A stretch of 38,193 bases of DNA. It comes from Cellvibrionaceae bacterium. GTDB taxonomy: Bacteria; Pseudomonadota; Gammaproteobacteria; Pseudomonadales; Cellvibrionaceae. Positions 15,192 through 23,797 of this stretch are shown here, piece by piece (within the stretch, counting starts at the first letter, position 1; each line of letters begins with the position of its first letter). The position numbers were made by a program, and so were the translations under genes. The notes under the pieces were generated by a model. It ran no database searches. It saw nothing but the letters and a program-made list of their open reading frames with translations, and was not told the origin of the DNA. Location: NCBI GenBank assembly GCA_025800365.1, contig JAOXRT010000152.1, positions 1-38,193 of the forward strand, read 5' to 3'.

Positions 15192-15829
15192 TTCTTTTTG
15201 AGCCTATAGGGGTCACGATCCCCAAATACTGGTAAGCCCCAGTGCCAATAAATGGCAGCCATACGTAAGCAAAAAATAATGCTCATTGAAATGGCCATCG
15301 CCAGCAAATGCTCCAGTCCCAATGCTTGCAAGGCAATATAGCTTACACTGCCCATAATACAGACGGTGGCATAGAGCTCCTGTTTAAGAATCATTGGGGT
15401 GTTTTGTACCAAAACATCACGCAGCATTCCGCCGGCAACACCTGTGGCGGTTCCCATGATAACGGCGATTAAATAGCTGACACCTACATCCAGTGCTTTT
15501 TGTGTGCCAACAATTACAAAAAAGGCTAATCCTAGGGCATCTGCTGTTAGCAAGACTTTCTTGGGCAGATCACCATAGATTCGTAATACTATGACAGTAA
15601 TTGCGGCCGCTGCGGCTATGGTATAGAACACACTGTTGTCTTGAATCCAAAATACAGGTACATCCAGCAATATATCTCTGATAGTACCGCCGCCAATTGC
15701 GGTTAGCGAGGCTAAAACTAATACTCCAAAACCATCGAGTTGCTTGCGATGGGCCAATAAGGTGCCGGAGGCTGCAAATACGGCTATGCCTAAAAAATCA
15801 AAGATGGCAAACCACAGTTGGTTGGTCAT
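15188..15829 (-). CDS. TRIC-type cation channel family protein (UPF0126, YicG/YadS)
   Basis: A 213-residue inner-membrane protein with seven predicted segments made of two similar halves. The duplicated signature is clear: GIAVFAASGTLLAHRKQLDGFG with AIGGGTIRDILLD in the first half, and ADALGLAFFVIVGTQKAL with GVAGGMLRDVLVQNTP in the second. The paired GGxxRD motifs line the cation path in prokaryotic TRIC channels. It likely carries K+ or other monovalent cations, though YicG-type proteins have also been linked to glycine import. It overlaps the thioesterase gene by four bases. Confidence 0.9.
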   Translation of the reverse strand: MTNQLWFAIFDFLGIAVFAASGTLLAHRKQLDGFGVLVLASLTAIGGGTIRDILLDVPVFWIQDNSVFYTIAAAAAITVIVLRIYGDLPKKVLLTADALGLAFFVIVGTQKALDVGVSYLIAVIMGTATGVAGGMLRDVLVQNTPMILKQELYATVCIMGSVSYIALQALGLEHLLAMAISMSIIFCLRMAAIYWHWGLPVFGDRDPYRLKKK

Positions 15830-15879
15830 TTATTTCGCATCTCTTTAAATTTCAATGTCTATTTAGGTTCTAATCTTTC

Positions 15880-16755
15880 TTAAGATTCTAATAACTCTTT
15901 GAGCTCGAGCAATTTTGCTTGTATCTCGCTAGTGTTTTCTCGCTTTAAGGCTAAGCGAGTCGTGTGCTTTGCCATATCTTGGTAAAGCTCCGCCAGAGCG
16001 TCGTTATTATTTTGCAGGGCTTGCAATTGCGCAATAACAAAATCGGCATCACCACGTGCAATGGGCCCAGTTAAAGCATTGGCAGGTCCTTGTTCCCGAA
16101 TATTAGACAAACTGCCTTCGAGCAGCGGTTTAAGCAAATCTGCGGCAAGCTTATTGTCGATGCCAGCAGCTGAGAAGGCTTGGTAGCTAGCATCTATTAA
16201 TGGTGCCAAATAATTGCAGGCAATGACCGAAGCTGAATGATAAAGCCATTTATTGCCGCTAATGGCGAAGCAGTTTGCGCCAATTTTTTCAAAAGCAGGA
16301 ATAAGTAATTCAAGTGCTTCTTCGTCACCCTCGTAGGCACAGTAGCTACCGGAAAACTCCAATACAGATTGACTGGGTTTGGCAAAACTATGCAGCGGAT
16401 GAATGCTAGCGGTGTAAGCTCCTGCTTTTTTTAAACTTTGCAAGGTGCTGCTGTCGAGTGCGCCGCTGCAATGAAAAACAATATCACCGGCCCGGATAAG
16501 GGGCAGCAATTCTTGGCAGGCTTGTTCAAAAGCGCTATCCGGGGTGGCAATCAGCCAGAATTTTGAGGGCTTAAGTTGACTTAGTGATGCAGGGCTCTGT
16601 TCATCTTTCAGACCAATAAATATTTTTGCAGCCTGCCTTGAGTGAGGCTGTCGAGAGTATATCTGGCTTATTTCAAAAACCTGATTGTCATGCCATAACT
16701 TGCTTAATGTTTGCCCTAGGCGGCCGGCACCAAAAACAGATAGGGAAGAGGGCAT
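15880..16755 (-). CDS. Rossmann-like/DUF2520 domain protein
   Basis: A 291-residue soluble protein. An N-terminal NAD(P)-binding fold (SVFGAGRLGQTL, then WLIATPDSAFEQA and VFHCSGALDSSTL) is followed by a DUF2520 helical domain (IHPLHSFAKPSQS, then ALTGPIARGDADFVIAQL) as in the ketopantoate reductase/6-phosphogluconate dehydrogenase group. The reaction is unknown. I preferred the ATG at 16755 to one at 16770 because a GAGG (16764-16767) lies nine bases before it and the Rossmann strand then starts at residue 6. That ribosome site falls in one arm of a 10-bp palindrome that also spans the promoter. Confidence 0.83.
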   Translation of the reverse strand: MPSSLSVFGAGRLGQTLSKLWHDNQVFEISQIYSRQPHSRQAAKIFIGLKDEQSPASLSQLKPSKFWLIATPDSAFEQACQELLPLIRAGDIVFHCSGALDSSTLQSLKKAGAYTASIHPLHSFAKPSQSVLEFSGSYCAYEGDEEALELLIPAFEKIGANCFAISGNKWLYHSASVIACNYLAPLIDASYQAFSAAGIDNKLAADLLKPLLEGSLSNIREQGPANALTGPIARGDADFVIAQLQALQNNNDALAELYQDMAKHTTRLALKRENTSEIQAKLLELKELLES

Positions 16756-16757
16756 AG

Positions 16758-16805
16758 CTGGGAGCCTCATAGCTTGGCGTTAAAATGCCATTATAAGGCT
16801 CCCAG
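16758..16805. promoter_or_regulatory. 10-bp inverted repeat overlapping the DUF2520 promoter and start
   Basis: CTGGGAGCCT (16758-16767) and AGGCTCCCAG (16796-16805) flank 28 bases. On the minus strand the upstream arm falls between -35 and -10 and the downstream arm covers the ribosome site of the DUF2520 gene. It could be an operator. It is unlikely to be an RNA hairpin, because the transcript should begin inside it. Confidence 0.6.
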
Positions 16806-16818
16806 TTCGGATCGTCAG
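16790..16818 (-). promoter_or_regulatory. sigma70 promoter of the DUF2520 gene
   Basis: Read on the minus strand, CTGACG (16818-16813) and a perfect TATAAT (16795-16790) are 17 bases apart. The predicted transcription start is near 16783, about 28 bases before the start codon. Confidence 0.75.
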
Positions 16819-16854
16819 CCGCTAGCTATTGGGCTGGATTAGATATGGAGAGTT

Positions 16855-17259
16855 TTAATCGTTTTCTAAAAGTGCTTTTAACACATGTTTGCGGCTAATT
16901 AAGCCGACCAGCTTTCCATTACGCACTACCGGGTAGTTTTTGGGCTTATTGCTCATCATTACTTCGGCAAGTTCGATAATACTGGTGTGGGGATCTACCG
17001 TGACCGGATCATTGAACATAACACTGGTCACTTTATCTGGGGCTTCGTGATAAAAAGATCCGTTAAGCATGTCCTTCATACAATCGTGCTCTGACACAAA
17101 GCCGACAACATTTTGTTGTTCATCTACAACCGGTGCCCCTAAAACACCAGCGCTTAGTAAGCTATCGACAGCTTCTCGAATATTGGCAGTGTGGGGAATC
17201 GCATGTGGATCATGATCCATAAAATCGCCAATGGTTAAGCTTTTAACGGCCAGTTCCAT
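16855..17259 (-). CDS. CBS-domain-pair protein
   Basis: A 134-residue stand-alone Bateman module. Two CBS repeats are visible: IGDFMDHDPHAIPHTANIREAVDSLLSAGVLGAPVVDEQQNVVGFVSEHDCMK, then VTSVMFNDPVTVDPHTSIIELAEVMMSNKPKNYPVVRNGKLVGLISRKHVLKAL (described by their ends; each about 55 residues). Such pairs bind adenosine nucleotides and act as energy or redox sensors on partner proteins. I chose the ATG at 17259 because AAGGAG (17266-17271) precedes it by six bases; an upstream ATG at 17292 has no such site. No partner gene is adjacent, so the target is unknown. Confidence 0.88.
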   Translation of the reverse strand: MELAVKSLTIGDFMDHDPHAIPHTANIREAVDSLLSAGVLGAPVVDEQQNVVGFVSEHDCMKDMLNGSFYHEAPDKVTSVMFNDPVTVDPHTSIIELAEVMMSNKPKNYPVVRNGKLVGLISRKHVLKALLEND

Positions 17260-17385
17260 AATCAGCTCCTTGTGCGGAATGGTAGTGCCCAAACCATGGC
17301 TAATGGCCTAGGGCTAAGTTCATATTAGCCCTGGCTACACGCTTCTACAAGTCAATATTAGAGATTACTGATGTATGTCAAAGGT

Positions 17386-18150
17386 TTAAGATTCACCCTG
17401 GCAAATATCACGATATCGTGAAACCACATGGCTCATGCCCATGGTCAGTGACTCTACGGTTAAACCATGGCCGATAGATACTTCTTGTAGGCCTGGCACC
17501 GTGCAGTATTTTGCGAGGTTTTGTAAATTCAGGTCATGGCCAGCGTTGATTCCCAGTCCAACTTCTTGAGCTGTGATGGCGGCTTGGCAATGTGCTTGGA
17601 AAATATCATCTAGCTCAGAGCTCTGCTCTTTAAACGCCCAAGCGTAGGGGCCGGTATAAAGCTCTATACGATCGGCGCCCACTTGCTTTGCCAGTTTGAT
17701 CTGTTCAACGTCAGGATCCATAAAGAGGCTTACCCGAATGCCTGAGCTCTTTAACTTGGCAATAATGGGTGCGAGTTTGTCACCGCTCTGGCGCAAGTCG
17801 AAGCCATGATCTGAGGTTAATTGATCGTTGCTGTCAGGAACGAGCGTGCATTGATCGGGCTGCTCCTGCTCAACCAAAGCAATAAAGCCTGGGTAGTCTC
17901 CGAGGTCCTCTGCAAAGGGGTTACCTTCGATATTAAATTCAATATCATCGATATCGCGTACCAGCTCACCCAGGCGTTTGACGTCATCTGGGCGAATATG
18001 GCGTTGATCGGGTCTAGGGTGAACAGTAAGGCCATCGGCGCCATTTGCCAGGCAGATTTTTCCAAATTCAACGGGATCTGGATAATTGCCTTCTCTGGAG
18101 TTTCTTAAAAGGGCAATTTTATTTAGGTTTACGCTTAATGCTACGGCCAT
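17386..18150 (-). CDS. pdxJ: pyridoxine 5'-phosphate synthase PdxJ
   Basis: A 254-residue TIM-barrel enzyme. It condenses 1-deoxy-D-xylulose 5-phosphate with 3-amino-2-oxopropyl phosphate, the last ring-forming step of de novo vitamin B6 synthesis. Family signatures are present: LSVNLNKIALLRNSR at the start, GLTVHPRPDQRHIRPDD with the substrate-binding His and Arg residues, EFNIEGNP with the catalytic Glu, and GLGINAGHDLNLQNL with the late His. Length is normal. Unlike enterobacteria it is not next to recO or acpS. The B6 product would serve the PLP enzymes in the window (3820-5271 and thrC), but no linkage is shown. Confidence 0.95.
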   Translation of the reverse strand: MAVALSVNLNKIALLRNSREGNYPDPVEFGKICLANGADGLTVHPRPDQRHIRPDDVKRLGELVRDIDDIEFNIEGNPFAEDLGDYPGFIALVEQEQPDQCTLVPDSNDQLTSDHGFDLRQSGDKLAPIIAKLKSSGIRVSLFMDPDVEQIKLAKQVGADRIELYTGPYAWAFKEQSSELDDIFQAHCQAAITAQEVGLGINAGHDLNLQNLAKYCTVPGLQEVSIGHGLTVESLTMGMSHVVSRYRDICQGES

Positions 18151-18524
18151 AAGGGGGAGTCTCGATCGCTACGGCTAAGGGTTTAGAAATCGAAAATTAT
18201 GCGCTTCTAAGGCAGCTCTCGCAAGTTTCGGTCTATCAAGCGGCCTCAATTTGTCTGATGTTACAGCTTGTTGATCACTGATATTTTTGTGTCTGTTAAG
18301 CCGAGGTTGGGATTTGCCGCGTAAAATCTACTTCAATCTCTCTTCATATAGCTATTGAAAAGTAATATTTGTGAGAGGCTTATTGGAGTGACTGCAGGCA
18401 AATTTTAAAACGCCCGATAGTCAGTAATGGAGCTAATGGATTAATATTCCATTTAATAAGAGGTAGTGTTACCTCTTTGAAAACGAGTATGCGTTATTTA
18501 AAGCAGCGCATAAAAAAGGTATCT
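18151..18524. other. gene-free stretch between pdxJ and xerD
   Basis: These 374 bases separate divergent genes and should carry both promoters, though no convincing -35/-10 pair was found. Two hairpins stand close to xerD: AATGGA (18435-18440) with TCCATT (18448-18453), and AAGAGGTA (18458-18465) with TACCTCTT (18470-18477). The second lies 48 bases before the chosen xerD start and has no T-tract. No conserved small gene was seen. Confidence 0.5.
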
Positions 18525-19490
18525 ATGCCTATAGCAACCCCGAATAAAACGCACAGCAATGCTAAAAACACTAGGATTGATGTGAGCTTATTGCCCAGCA
18601 GACTACAGCAGCAGGTTGAGTCATATCTGGATGCGACTTGGATGGAAAAAGGTCTTAGTGAAAATAGTTTAAGCTCATATCGCCGTGACTTATTCAGTTT
18701 TTGTGCCTGGCTTCATCATGATAAAGGCGCTGATGATTTATTGCAGGTGAGCGCTGAGTGGATTCAAGGGCACCTAGCTTGGCGCATTGAGCAAGGGCTA
18801 AGTGCTCGATCTACGGCTCGCTTTATGTCCTGTTTGCGTGGCTTTTATAATTTACAGCAACGGGAAAATCGATTGGCCGAAAACCCCGTTGCTTTGATTG
18901 AAAACCCTAAATTACCTAAGGGCTTGCCTAAATCATTAAGCGAAGAAGACGTCGATCATTTATTGGCAGCGCCCGATGTAGAAGATGCGGTTGGGCTTCG
19001 CGATAGGGCAATGCTAGAGCTGCTATATGCCTGTGGCTTGCGAGTCAGTGAGCTGGTTGGCTTGAGTGAATCCCAAGTGAATCTGCGTCAGGGAGTCATT
19101 CGTGTTTTTGGTAAAGGCAGCAAAGAGCGACTAGTCCCCATGGGTGATGCAGCTATACATTGGTTGCAGCAGTATTTATCGAAAGGGCGGGGCGCACTTT
19201 TGAAAGGTCCTAGCGATGTGATGTTTCCCAGTAATCGCGGCCAGCAAATGACCCGCCAAACCTTTTGGCATCGGATTAAGCACTGGGCGAAAGTAGCAGG
19301 CATTGAAAAGCCTCTATCGCCTCATACTGTGCGTCATGCATTTGCCACCCATTTGTTAAATAATGGTGCCGATTTAAGGGTCGTGCAGTTATTGCTAGGG
19401 CATAGCGATCTATCGACCACTCAGATCTATACTCATATTGCCAAGGAGCGTATGAAGACGCTGCATGAGAAGCACCACCCTCGCGCCTAG
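18525..19490 (+). CDS. xerD: site-specific tyrosine recombinase XerD
   Basis: A 321-residue integrase-family recombinase that, with XerC and FtsK, resolves chromosome dimers at dif. The N-terminal SAM-like domain (GLSENSLSSYRRDLFSFCAWL) and C-terminal catalytic domain are intact. Catalytic residues are visible in GLRVSELVGL (Arg), FGKGSKERLVP (Lys), SPHTVRHAFATHLL (His-x-x-Arg) and LLGHSDLSTTQIYTH (His and the Tyr nucleophile). The C-terminus LHEKHHPRA is nearly that of E. coli XerD. The ATG at 18525 has AAAGGT upstream; in-frame starts at 18477 and 18489 would lengthen the already long N-terminus. Sits at the head of xerD-dsbC-hom-thrC, the pseudomonad order, which rules out a phage integrase. 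Confidence 0.95.
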   Translation: MPIATPNKTHSNAKNTRIDVSLLPSRLQQQVESYLDATWMEKGLSENSLSSYRRDLFSFCAWLHHDKGADDLLQVSAEWIQGHLAWRIEQGLSARSTARFMSCLRGFYNLQQRENRLAENPVALIENPKLPKGLPKSLSEEDVDHLLAAPDVEDAVGLRDRAMLELLYACGLRVSELVGLSESQVNLRQGVIRVFGKGSKERLVPMGDAAIHWLQQYLSKGRGALLKGPSDVMFPSNRGQQMTRQTFWHRIKHWAKVAGIEKPLSPHTVRHAFATHLLNNGADLRVVQLLLGHSDLSTTQIYTHIAKERMKTLHEKHHPRA

Positions 19491-19616
19491 AAAGAAACCA
19501 CTCTTAAAAGCAATCAAAGGGAACCTTCGGGCGTTTACAGTGTTAATAGTCCTTAAGAAGCTTAAAGGACAGCTAAACTTTCCCCTTACGTGAAAGATTT
19601 GTGAGATTAGCAGGGG

Positions 19617-19622
19617 TATAAT
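19617..19622 (+). promoter_or_regulatory. candidate -10 element upstream of dsbC
   Basis: A perfect TATAAT within a GGGG-TATAAT-GCCC context, 123 bases before the dsbC start. No good -35 is found at 16-18 bases (AAGATT is the best), so it is only a candidate. Confidence 0.4.
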
Positions 19623-19744
19623 GCCCGCCAATGTAAAATAGAGACTTATCCGTGTTGGGAAGCTTGTTTAGCCCATTTAGCCTATGAAAGCGCTTGGATA
19701 AGGTAATGGATTAACCAGTAAAAGTGAGTATCCCTGTGAGTTTG

Positions 19745-20542
19745 ATGACATCTTCAATCAAAATGGCCGGCAAATTAGCCTTGCTGGCATCTATGAGCAT
19801 CGGCATGAATATGGCAGCCCAAGCTCAATCTACTGAAATCATGGCAGTGGATGAAAAGGTAAAGGCCAAGATTACAGAGAATATGAGCAAATCTGTGCCG
19901 GGCTTTGCTATTCAGCATATTAGTCGCACGCCAGCCGAAGGTCTTTATAGTGTGCAAGTCGAGCAGGGCCCTAAGGTGTTTATTAATGCTGATGGCACCT
20001 TCATTATTAATGAACAGGGCCAGGCCATTGTTCCTGAAGATGGCACTTTTGTCGCTTGGATGGACCCTGTACAGCGTCGTGTAGAACAAGAAATTAAGCG
20101 CATGGCAGAAACCACGCTTAATAAGATTCCAGACGATGAGTTGATTGTTTATCCAGCCAAAGGCGAAAAGAAAGGCCAGGTCTATGTATTTACCGATGTG
20201 GACTGTGGCTACTGTCGCAAGCTGCATTTAGAAGTGCCTAAGATGAATGAGATGGGCATTGAGGTTAAGTATCTAGCCTTTCCTCGTTCCGGCCCTGTTG
20301 GTGCATCTGCTGATAAATTAGCCAGAGCCTTCTGTGCTAAAGATCGTGGTGAAGCTCTTACTGAGCTGAAGAATGGCGGTGGCTTAGATCGCGAGGTGTG
20401 TGCAGAGCATCCAATTCAGGAGCATCTTAAGTTGGTACGTGCTTTCGGTTTGTCCGGTACACCAGGTATTTTCTTGGCTGATGGCACCAAAATCGCGGGC
20501 TATGTACCGGCTGAAGAGCTGGCTCGTCGCCTGAAGATCTAA
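19745..20542 (+). CDS. dsbC: periplasmic thiol:disulfide isomerase DsbC
   Basis: A 265-residue precursor. The N-terminal 27 residues (KMAGKLALLASMSIGMNMAAQA) are a signal peptide ending in AQA. The mature protein has an N-terminal dimerisation domain (about 30-100) and a thioredoxin fold with CGYC (154-157) in FTDVDCGYCRKLH and the cis-Pro loop SGTPGIFL. It repairs wrong disulfides in the periplasm with DsbD as electron donor. A second Cys pair (FCAKDRG and EVCAEH) matches the structural disulfide of DsbC. The start is uncertain between the ATG at 19745 and a GTG at 19724; neither has a strong ribosome site. Lies between xerD and hom as in Pseudomonas. Confidence 0.93.
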   Translation: MTSSIKMAGKLALLASMSIGMNMAAQAQSTEIMAVDEKVKAKITENMSKSVPGFAIQHISRTPAEGLYSVQVEQGPKVFINADGTFIINEQGQAIVPEDGTFVAWMDPVQRRVEQEIKRMAETTLNKIPDDELIVYPAKGEKKGQVYVFTDVDCGYCRKLHLEVPKMNEMGIEVKYLAFPRSGPVGASADKLARAFCAKDRGEALTELKNGGGLDREVCAEHPIQEHLKLVRAFGLSGTPGIFLADGTKIAGYVPAEELARRLKI

Positions 20543-20553
20543 TTGTCTTATAA

Positions 20554-20595
20554 GGCGTCTTTCTTGTATGCGCATAAAAGCGCAAGAAAGACGCC
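20554..20595 (+). terminator. 13-bp hairpin after dsbC
   Basis: GGCGTCTTTCTTG (20554-20566) pairs perfectly with CAAGAAAGACGCC (20583-20595), with a nested TGCGC/GCGCA in the loop, 11 bases after the dsbC stop. The trailing sequence is T-rich but broken (CTTCTATTTCTT). It likely separates dsbC from hom. Confidence 0.7.
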
Positions 20596-20831
20596 AGCCT
20601 TCTATTTCTTAGCCCTCAATTCTTAGTTCCTGTTTCGTAGTTCGCATGCCGCAGGAGCTGTTTCCTAGTTCTTAGCTCATAGTCCCCGTAAATTCCCTCG
20701 CAAAGCTCCAGTGGCGTTTGACAGCCCTAAGCCCTAGCAGTATTGTTCTCATCCTTTGCCTTAAGCGCCAATAAGAGCGATGGCAATCAGTCCAAATGGG
20801 CAAAACCTAAGCAATCAGCGAGGAAACAGTT

Positions 20832-22136
20832 TTGAAACCGGTAAAAGTAGGATTATGTGGTCTGGGTACTGTTGGCAGTGGTACCTTCAATGTATTACAG
20901 CGTAATCTGCAAGAGATTAGTGCCCGAGCTGGCACAGCGATTGAATTAATCCACATTGGCGCTCGCCGTGATAATCCTGCTTGTGATACGACAGGCTTTA
21001 AAGTAAGCCGTGACATCTTCGCCGTGGTTGAAGATCCCGAAGTACAAGTTGTTGTTGAATTAATTGGCGGTACCACAGTAGCAAAAGAGCTGGTGGAAAA
21101 AGCCATAGCCAATAACAAGCATGTAGTTACTGCGAATAAGGCCTTGATTGCTGAGTTTGGTAATGAGTTGTTTGCTAAAGCCCAAGCCCAGGGCGTATGC
21201 ATCGCCTATGAGGCCGCCGTTGCTGGTGGTATTCCCATTATTAAAGCGATGCGTGAAGGCCTAGCCGCGAATCGCATTGAGTGGTTGGCTGGCATTATTA
21301 ATGGTACTGGTAACTTTATTCTTACTGAGATGCGCGACAAAGGTCGTGATTTCGCCGATGTGTTAAAAGAAGCCCAAGAATTAGGTTATGCCGAAGCAGA
21401 CCCAACCTTCGATGTAGAAGGTATCGATGCGGCCCACAAATTGGTAATTCTGGCCTCGCTAGCTTTTGCCATGCCTTTACAGTACGACAAAGTGTTCTGC
21501 GAAGGTATCAGCAATATCCAGCCTATTGATGTGAAATACGCTGAAGAACTCGGTTATCGCATTAAACACTTGGGCATTGCGCGTCGCCGTGATATCGGTA
21601 TCGAGTTGCGAGTGCACCCAACCTTAATTCCTCATAAGCGCTTAATCGCCAATGTTGATGGGGTGATGAACTCTGTTTTGGTGCAGGGTGATGCGGTAGG
21701 CCCGACGCTTTACTATGGCGCCGGTGCAGGTGATGAGCCAACCGCGTCTGCGGTAATTGCAGATCTGGTTGATGTGGCCCAAGCTGTTGCCAGCGATGCA
21801 AGTACAGTGGCTGCGCTGGGTTTCACCGCGGAATACTTGCAAGATCAAACCATTTTGCCGATTGATGCCGTTGAAACAGCCTATTACTTGCGTATGTCGG
21901 CCCTAGATCAGCCGGGTGTGATGAATCAAATCACCCAAATACTGAGCAATGCTGGCGCCAGTATCGAGGCCTTGGTGCAAAAAGAGCGTCAATCCTCTGC
22001 GCAAGATTATGTCGACGTCGCTTTACTGACCAATAGCGTGTTAGAAGCCGATATGAAGACCGCCATCGCTGAGATAGAGGCGCTGGATAGCATTTCTGGT
22101 GAAGTCAGCCGAATCCGTATGGAAAGCTTAGGCTAA
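20832..22136 (+). CDS. hom: homoserine dehydrogenase
   Basis: A 434-residue enzyme that reduces aspartate semialdehyde to homoserine, the branch point to threonine and methionine. The dinucleotide-binding motif GLCGLGTVGSG is at 7-17. The catalytic domain follows, with VTANKALI, EAAVAGGIPIIKAMREGL and GIINGTGNFILTEM. The C-terminal 80 residues (YYLRMSALDQPGVMNQITQILSNAGASIEAL) are an ACT domain for threonine feedback. It starts with TTG at 20832, seven bases after AGGA; no ATG fits, and the Rossmann motif begins directly. It precedes thrC by about 210 bases. Monofunctional, not fused to aspartokinase. Confidence 0.96.
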   Translation: MKPVKVGLCGLGTVGSGTFNVLQRNLQEISARAGTAIELIHIGARRDNPACDTTGFKVSRDIFAVVEDPEVQVVVELIGGTTVAKELVEKAIANNKHVVTANKALIAEFGNELFAKAQAQGVCIAYEAAVAGGIPIIKAMREGLAANRIEWLAGIINGTGNFILTEMRDKGRDFADVLKEAQELGYAEADPTFDVEGIDAAHKLVILASLAFAMPLQYDKVFCEGISNIQPIDVKYAEELGYRIKHLGIARRRDIGIELRVHPTLIPHKRLIANVDGVMNSVLVQGDAVGPTLYYGAGAGDEPTASAVIADLVDVAQAVASDASTVAALGFTAEYLQDQTILPIDAVETAYYLRMSALDQPGVMNQITQILSNAGASIEALVQKERQSSAQDYVDVALLTNSVLEADMKTAIAEIEALDSISGEVSRIRMESLG

Positions 22137-22174
22137 GCCATTGATAAGGGGGCTCTGGGCGAGAGCTTCCGCTA

Positions 22175-22230
22175 CCTTAGCCTACGGCACCAGCACTATT
22201 CAGAGGCGCACTAGCTTTGTTAGGCTAAGG
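22175..22230 (+). repeat. 10-bp inverted repeat between hom and thrC
   Basis: CCTTAGCCTA (22175-22184) and TAGGCTAAGG (22221-22230) are perfect complements across 36 bases. A smaller GCTCT/AGAGC hairpin lies just before it (22152-22166). No T-tract follows, so this is not a standard terminator. It may be an attenuator-like or processing structure in the hom-thrC transcript. Confidence 0.6.
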
Positions 22231-22344
22231 AAATCCGCTAAACTAGCCCCCATAATTATTATTAAACTCCATAGCTCAATTTAGGGCTAACAATAGCAAT
22301 AGGGGTAAGGCCCAAGCGCTTACCCTCACGATAGGAACTATCCC

Positions 22345-23739
22345 GTGAAATACATCAGTACGCGTGGGCAAGCGCCTGCGCTCAGCTTCGAAGAGGCTAT
22401 CTTAACTGGCTTGGCCAGTGATGGTGGTTTGTATGTCCCCGAAACCCTACCGCAGTTTAGTAAAGAAGAGATCGCCAGCTGGGCAGGGCTTAGCTATCAA
22501 GAGCTTGCCTTTAAAATCATTGAGCCTTTCGTAGCTGGGGATATTCCCTCTGAGGATCTAAAGGGCATTATTGATCGTGCCTACAGTAGCTTCCGTCATG
22601 AAGCTATCGCACCAATGGTGCAAACCGCCCATAACGAATGGGTTTTGGAATTATTCCAAGGCCCGACACTGGCCTTTAAAGATTTTGCCTTGCAGTTTTT
22701 GGGGCAGTTGCTGGATTACGTGCTGAATAAGCGCCAGCAAAAAGTGGTTGTTATGGGGGCTACCTCGGGTGATACCGGCTCGGCGGCAATCGAAGGTTGC
22801 CGTCGTTGCGAGCATATTGATATCTTTATTTTGCACCCGCACCAGCGCGTATCTGAAGTTCAGCGTCGCCAGATGACCACTGTGTTGTCAGGCAATGTTC
22901 ACAATATCGCCCTCCATGGCAATTTCGATGATTGCCAAAATATGGTGAAGGCGAGCTTTGCGGATCAGAGTTTCTTGCCCGAAGGGCGTCAACTGGTTGC
23001 CGTAAACAGTATTAACTGGGCCCGCATCATGGCGCAGATTGTTTACTACTTCTATGCCGGTCTTGCTCTAGGTGCGCCAAACAAAGAGGTCGCTTTCTCG
23101 GTGCCAACCGGAAACTTTGGTGATATTTTTGCCGGCTACTTAGCCAGTAAAATGGGCTTGCCAGTAGATCAACTTATTGTAGCGACCAACAGCAACGATA
23201 TCTTGCATCGCTGCTTGGCCAATAATGATCACAGTAAAAAAGAGCTACAACATACCTTGTCGCCAAGTATGGATATTATGGTATCCAGTAACTTTGAGCG
23301 CTTGTTATTTGATTTGTATGATCGCGATGGTGCTGCCATCCAGCAACTCATGGATAACTTTAAGTCGGGCTCAATGACTCTAAGTGATGAGGCTATTTCG
23401 AAAGCCGCTGAATTATTCAGCAGCTATCGTCTTGATGACGAGGGGATGATCGAAACCATTGCGAAGGTTTACGATAGCACCGAATATCTGCTCGATCCTC
23501 ATACTGCCATTGGCTTGGCGGCAGCTCGTAATGAGCGTCGCAGACAAGATATCCCTATGGTGTGTTTGGCTACCGCACACCCAGCTAAATTCCCAGAGGC
23601 GGTTGAAAAAGCCATCGCTGGCATGCACCCAAGTTTACCACATCATATGGCCGATTTATTTGAGCGCGAAGAGCGTTACGATGTGTTAGATAATGATATT
23701 GCCAAGGTGCAGAGTTTTGTGACCGAGCATAGTCGTTAA
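22345..23739 (+). CDS. thrC: threonine synthase
   Basis: A 464-residue fold-type II PLP enzyme that converts O-phosphohomoserine to threonine. The N-terminal signature KYISTRG with LSFEEAILTGLASDGGLYVPE is typical of the long proteobacterial/yeast-type enzyme. Lys112 in GPTLAFKDFALQFLG binds PLP, GATSGDTGSAAIEG is the phosphate loop, and SVPTGNFGDIFAGYLASKMGLP follows. It starts with GTG at 22345, preceded by AGGAA (22333-22337). It completes the hom-thrC threonine unit; no thrB homoserine kinase is here, which is usual in this gene order. Strong terminator downstream. Confidence 0.96.
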   Translation: MKYISTRGQAPALSFEEAILTGLASDGGLYVPETLPQFSKEEIASWAGLSYQELAFKIIEPFVAGDIPSEDLKGIIDRAYSSFRHEAIAPMVQTAHNEWVLELFQGPTLAFKDFALQFLGQLLDYVLNKRQQKVVVMGATSGDTGSAAIEGCRRCEHIDIFILHPHQRVSEVQRRQMTTVLSGNVHNIALHGNFDDCQNMVKASFADQSFLPEGRQLVAVNSINWARIMAQIVYYFYAGLALGAPNKEVAFSVPTGNFGDIFAGYLASKMGLPVDQLIVATNSNDILHRCLANNDHSKKELQHTLSPSMDIMVSSNFERLLFDLYDRDGAAIQQLMDNFKSGSMTLSDEAISKAAELFSSYRLDDEGMIETIAKVYDSTEYLLDPHTAIGLAAARNERRRQDIPMVCLATAHPAKFPEAVEKAIAGMHPSLPHHMADLFEREERYDVLDNDIAKVQSFVTEHSR

Positions 23740-23765
23740 AATGTAAAACGGCATCTTGTTTTACT

Positions 23766-23793
23766 AAAAGGCTCCTTTTAAGGAGCCTTTTTT
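23766..23793 (+). terminator. intrinsic terminator after thrC
   Basis: AAAAGGCTCCTT (23766-23777) is followed by its perfect complement AAGGAGCCTTTT (23780-23791) and more T. It lies 26 bases after the thrC stop. Because the arm begins with AAAA, it should also work for the convergent LRR gene. Confidence 0.9.
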
Positions 23794-23797
23794 ATTA

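Noticed and set aside
18525-19490. Tyrosine recombinase as sign of a prophage or genomic island
   Set aside because: The near-identity to XerD and the conserved order with dsbC-hom-thrC make it the chromosomal recombinase; no att repeats or phage genes are near.
19775-20227. 150-codon minus-strand frame opposite dsbC
   Set aside because: It is antisense to a certain gene, has no ribosome site and has random composition.
20832-20834. Frameshift or missing start in hom
   Set aside because: The TTG start has a proper ribosome site and leads straight into the Rossmann motif, so it is a genuine alternative start.
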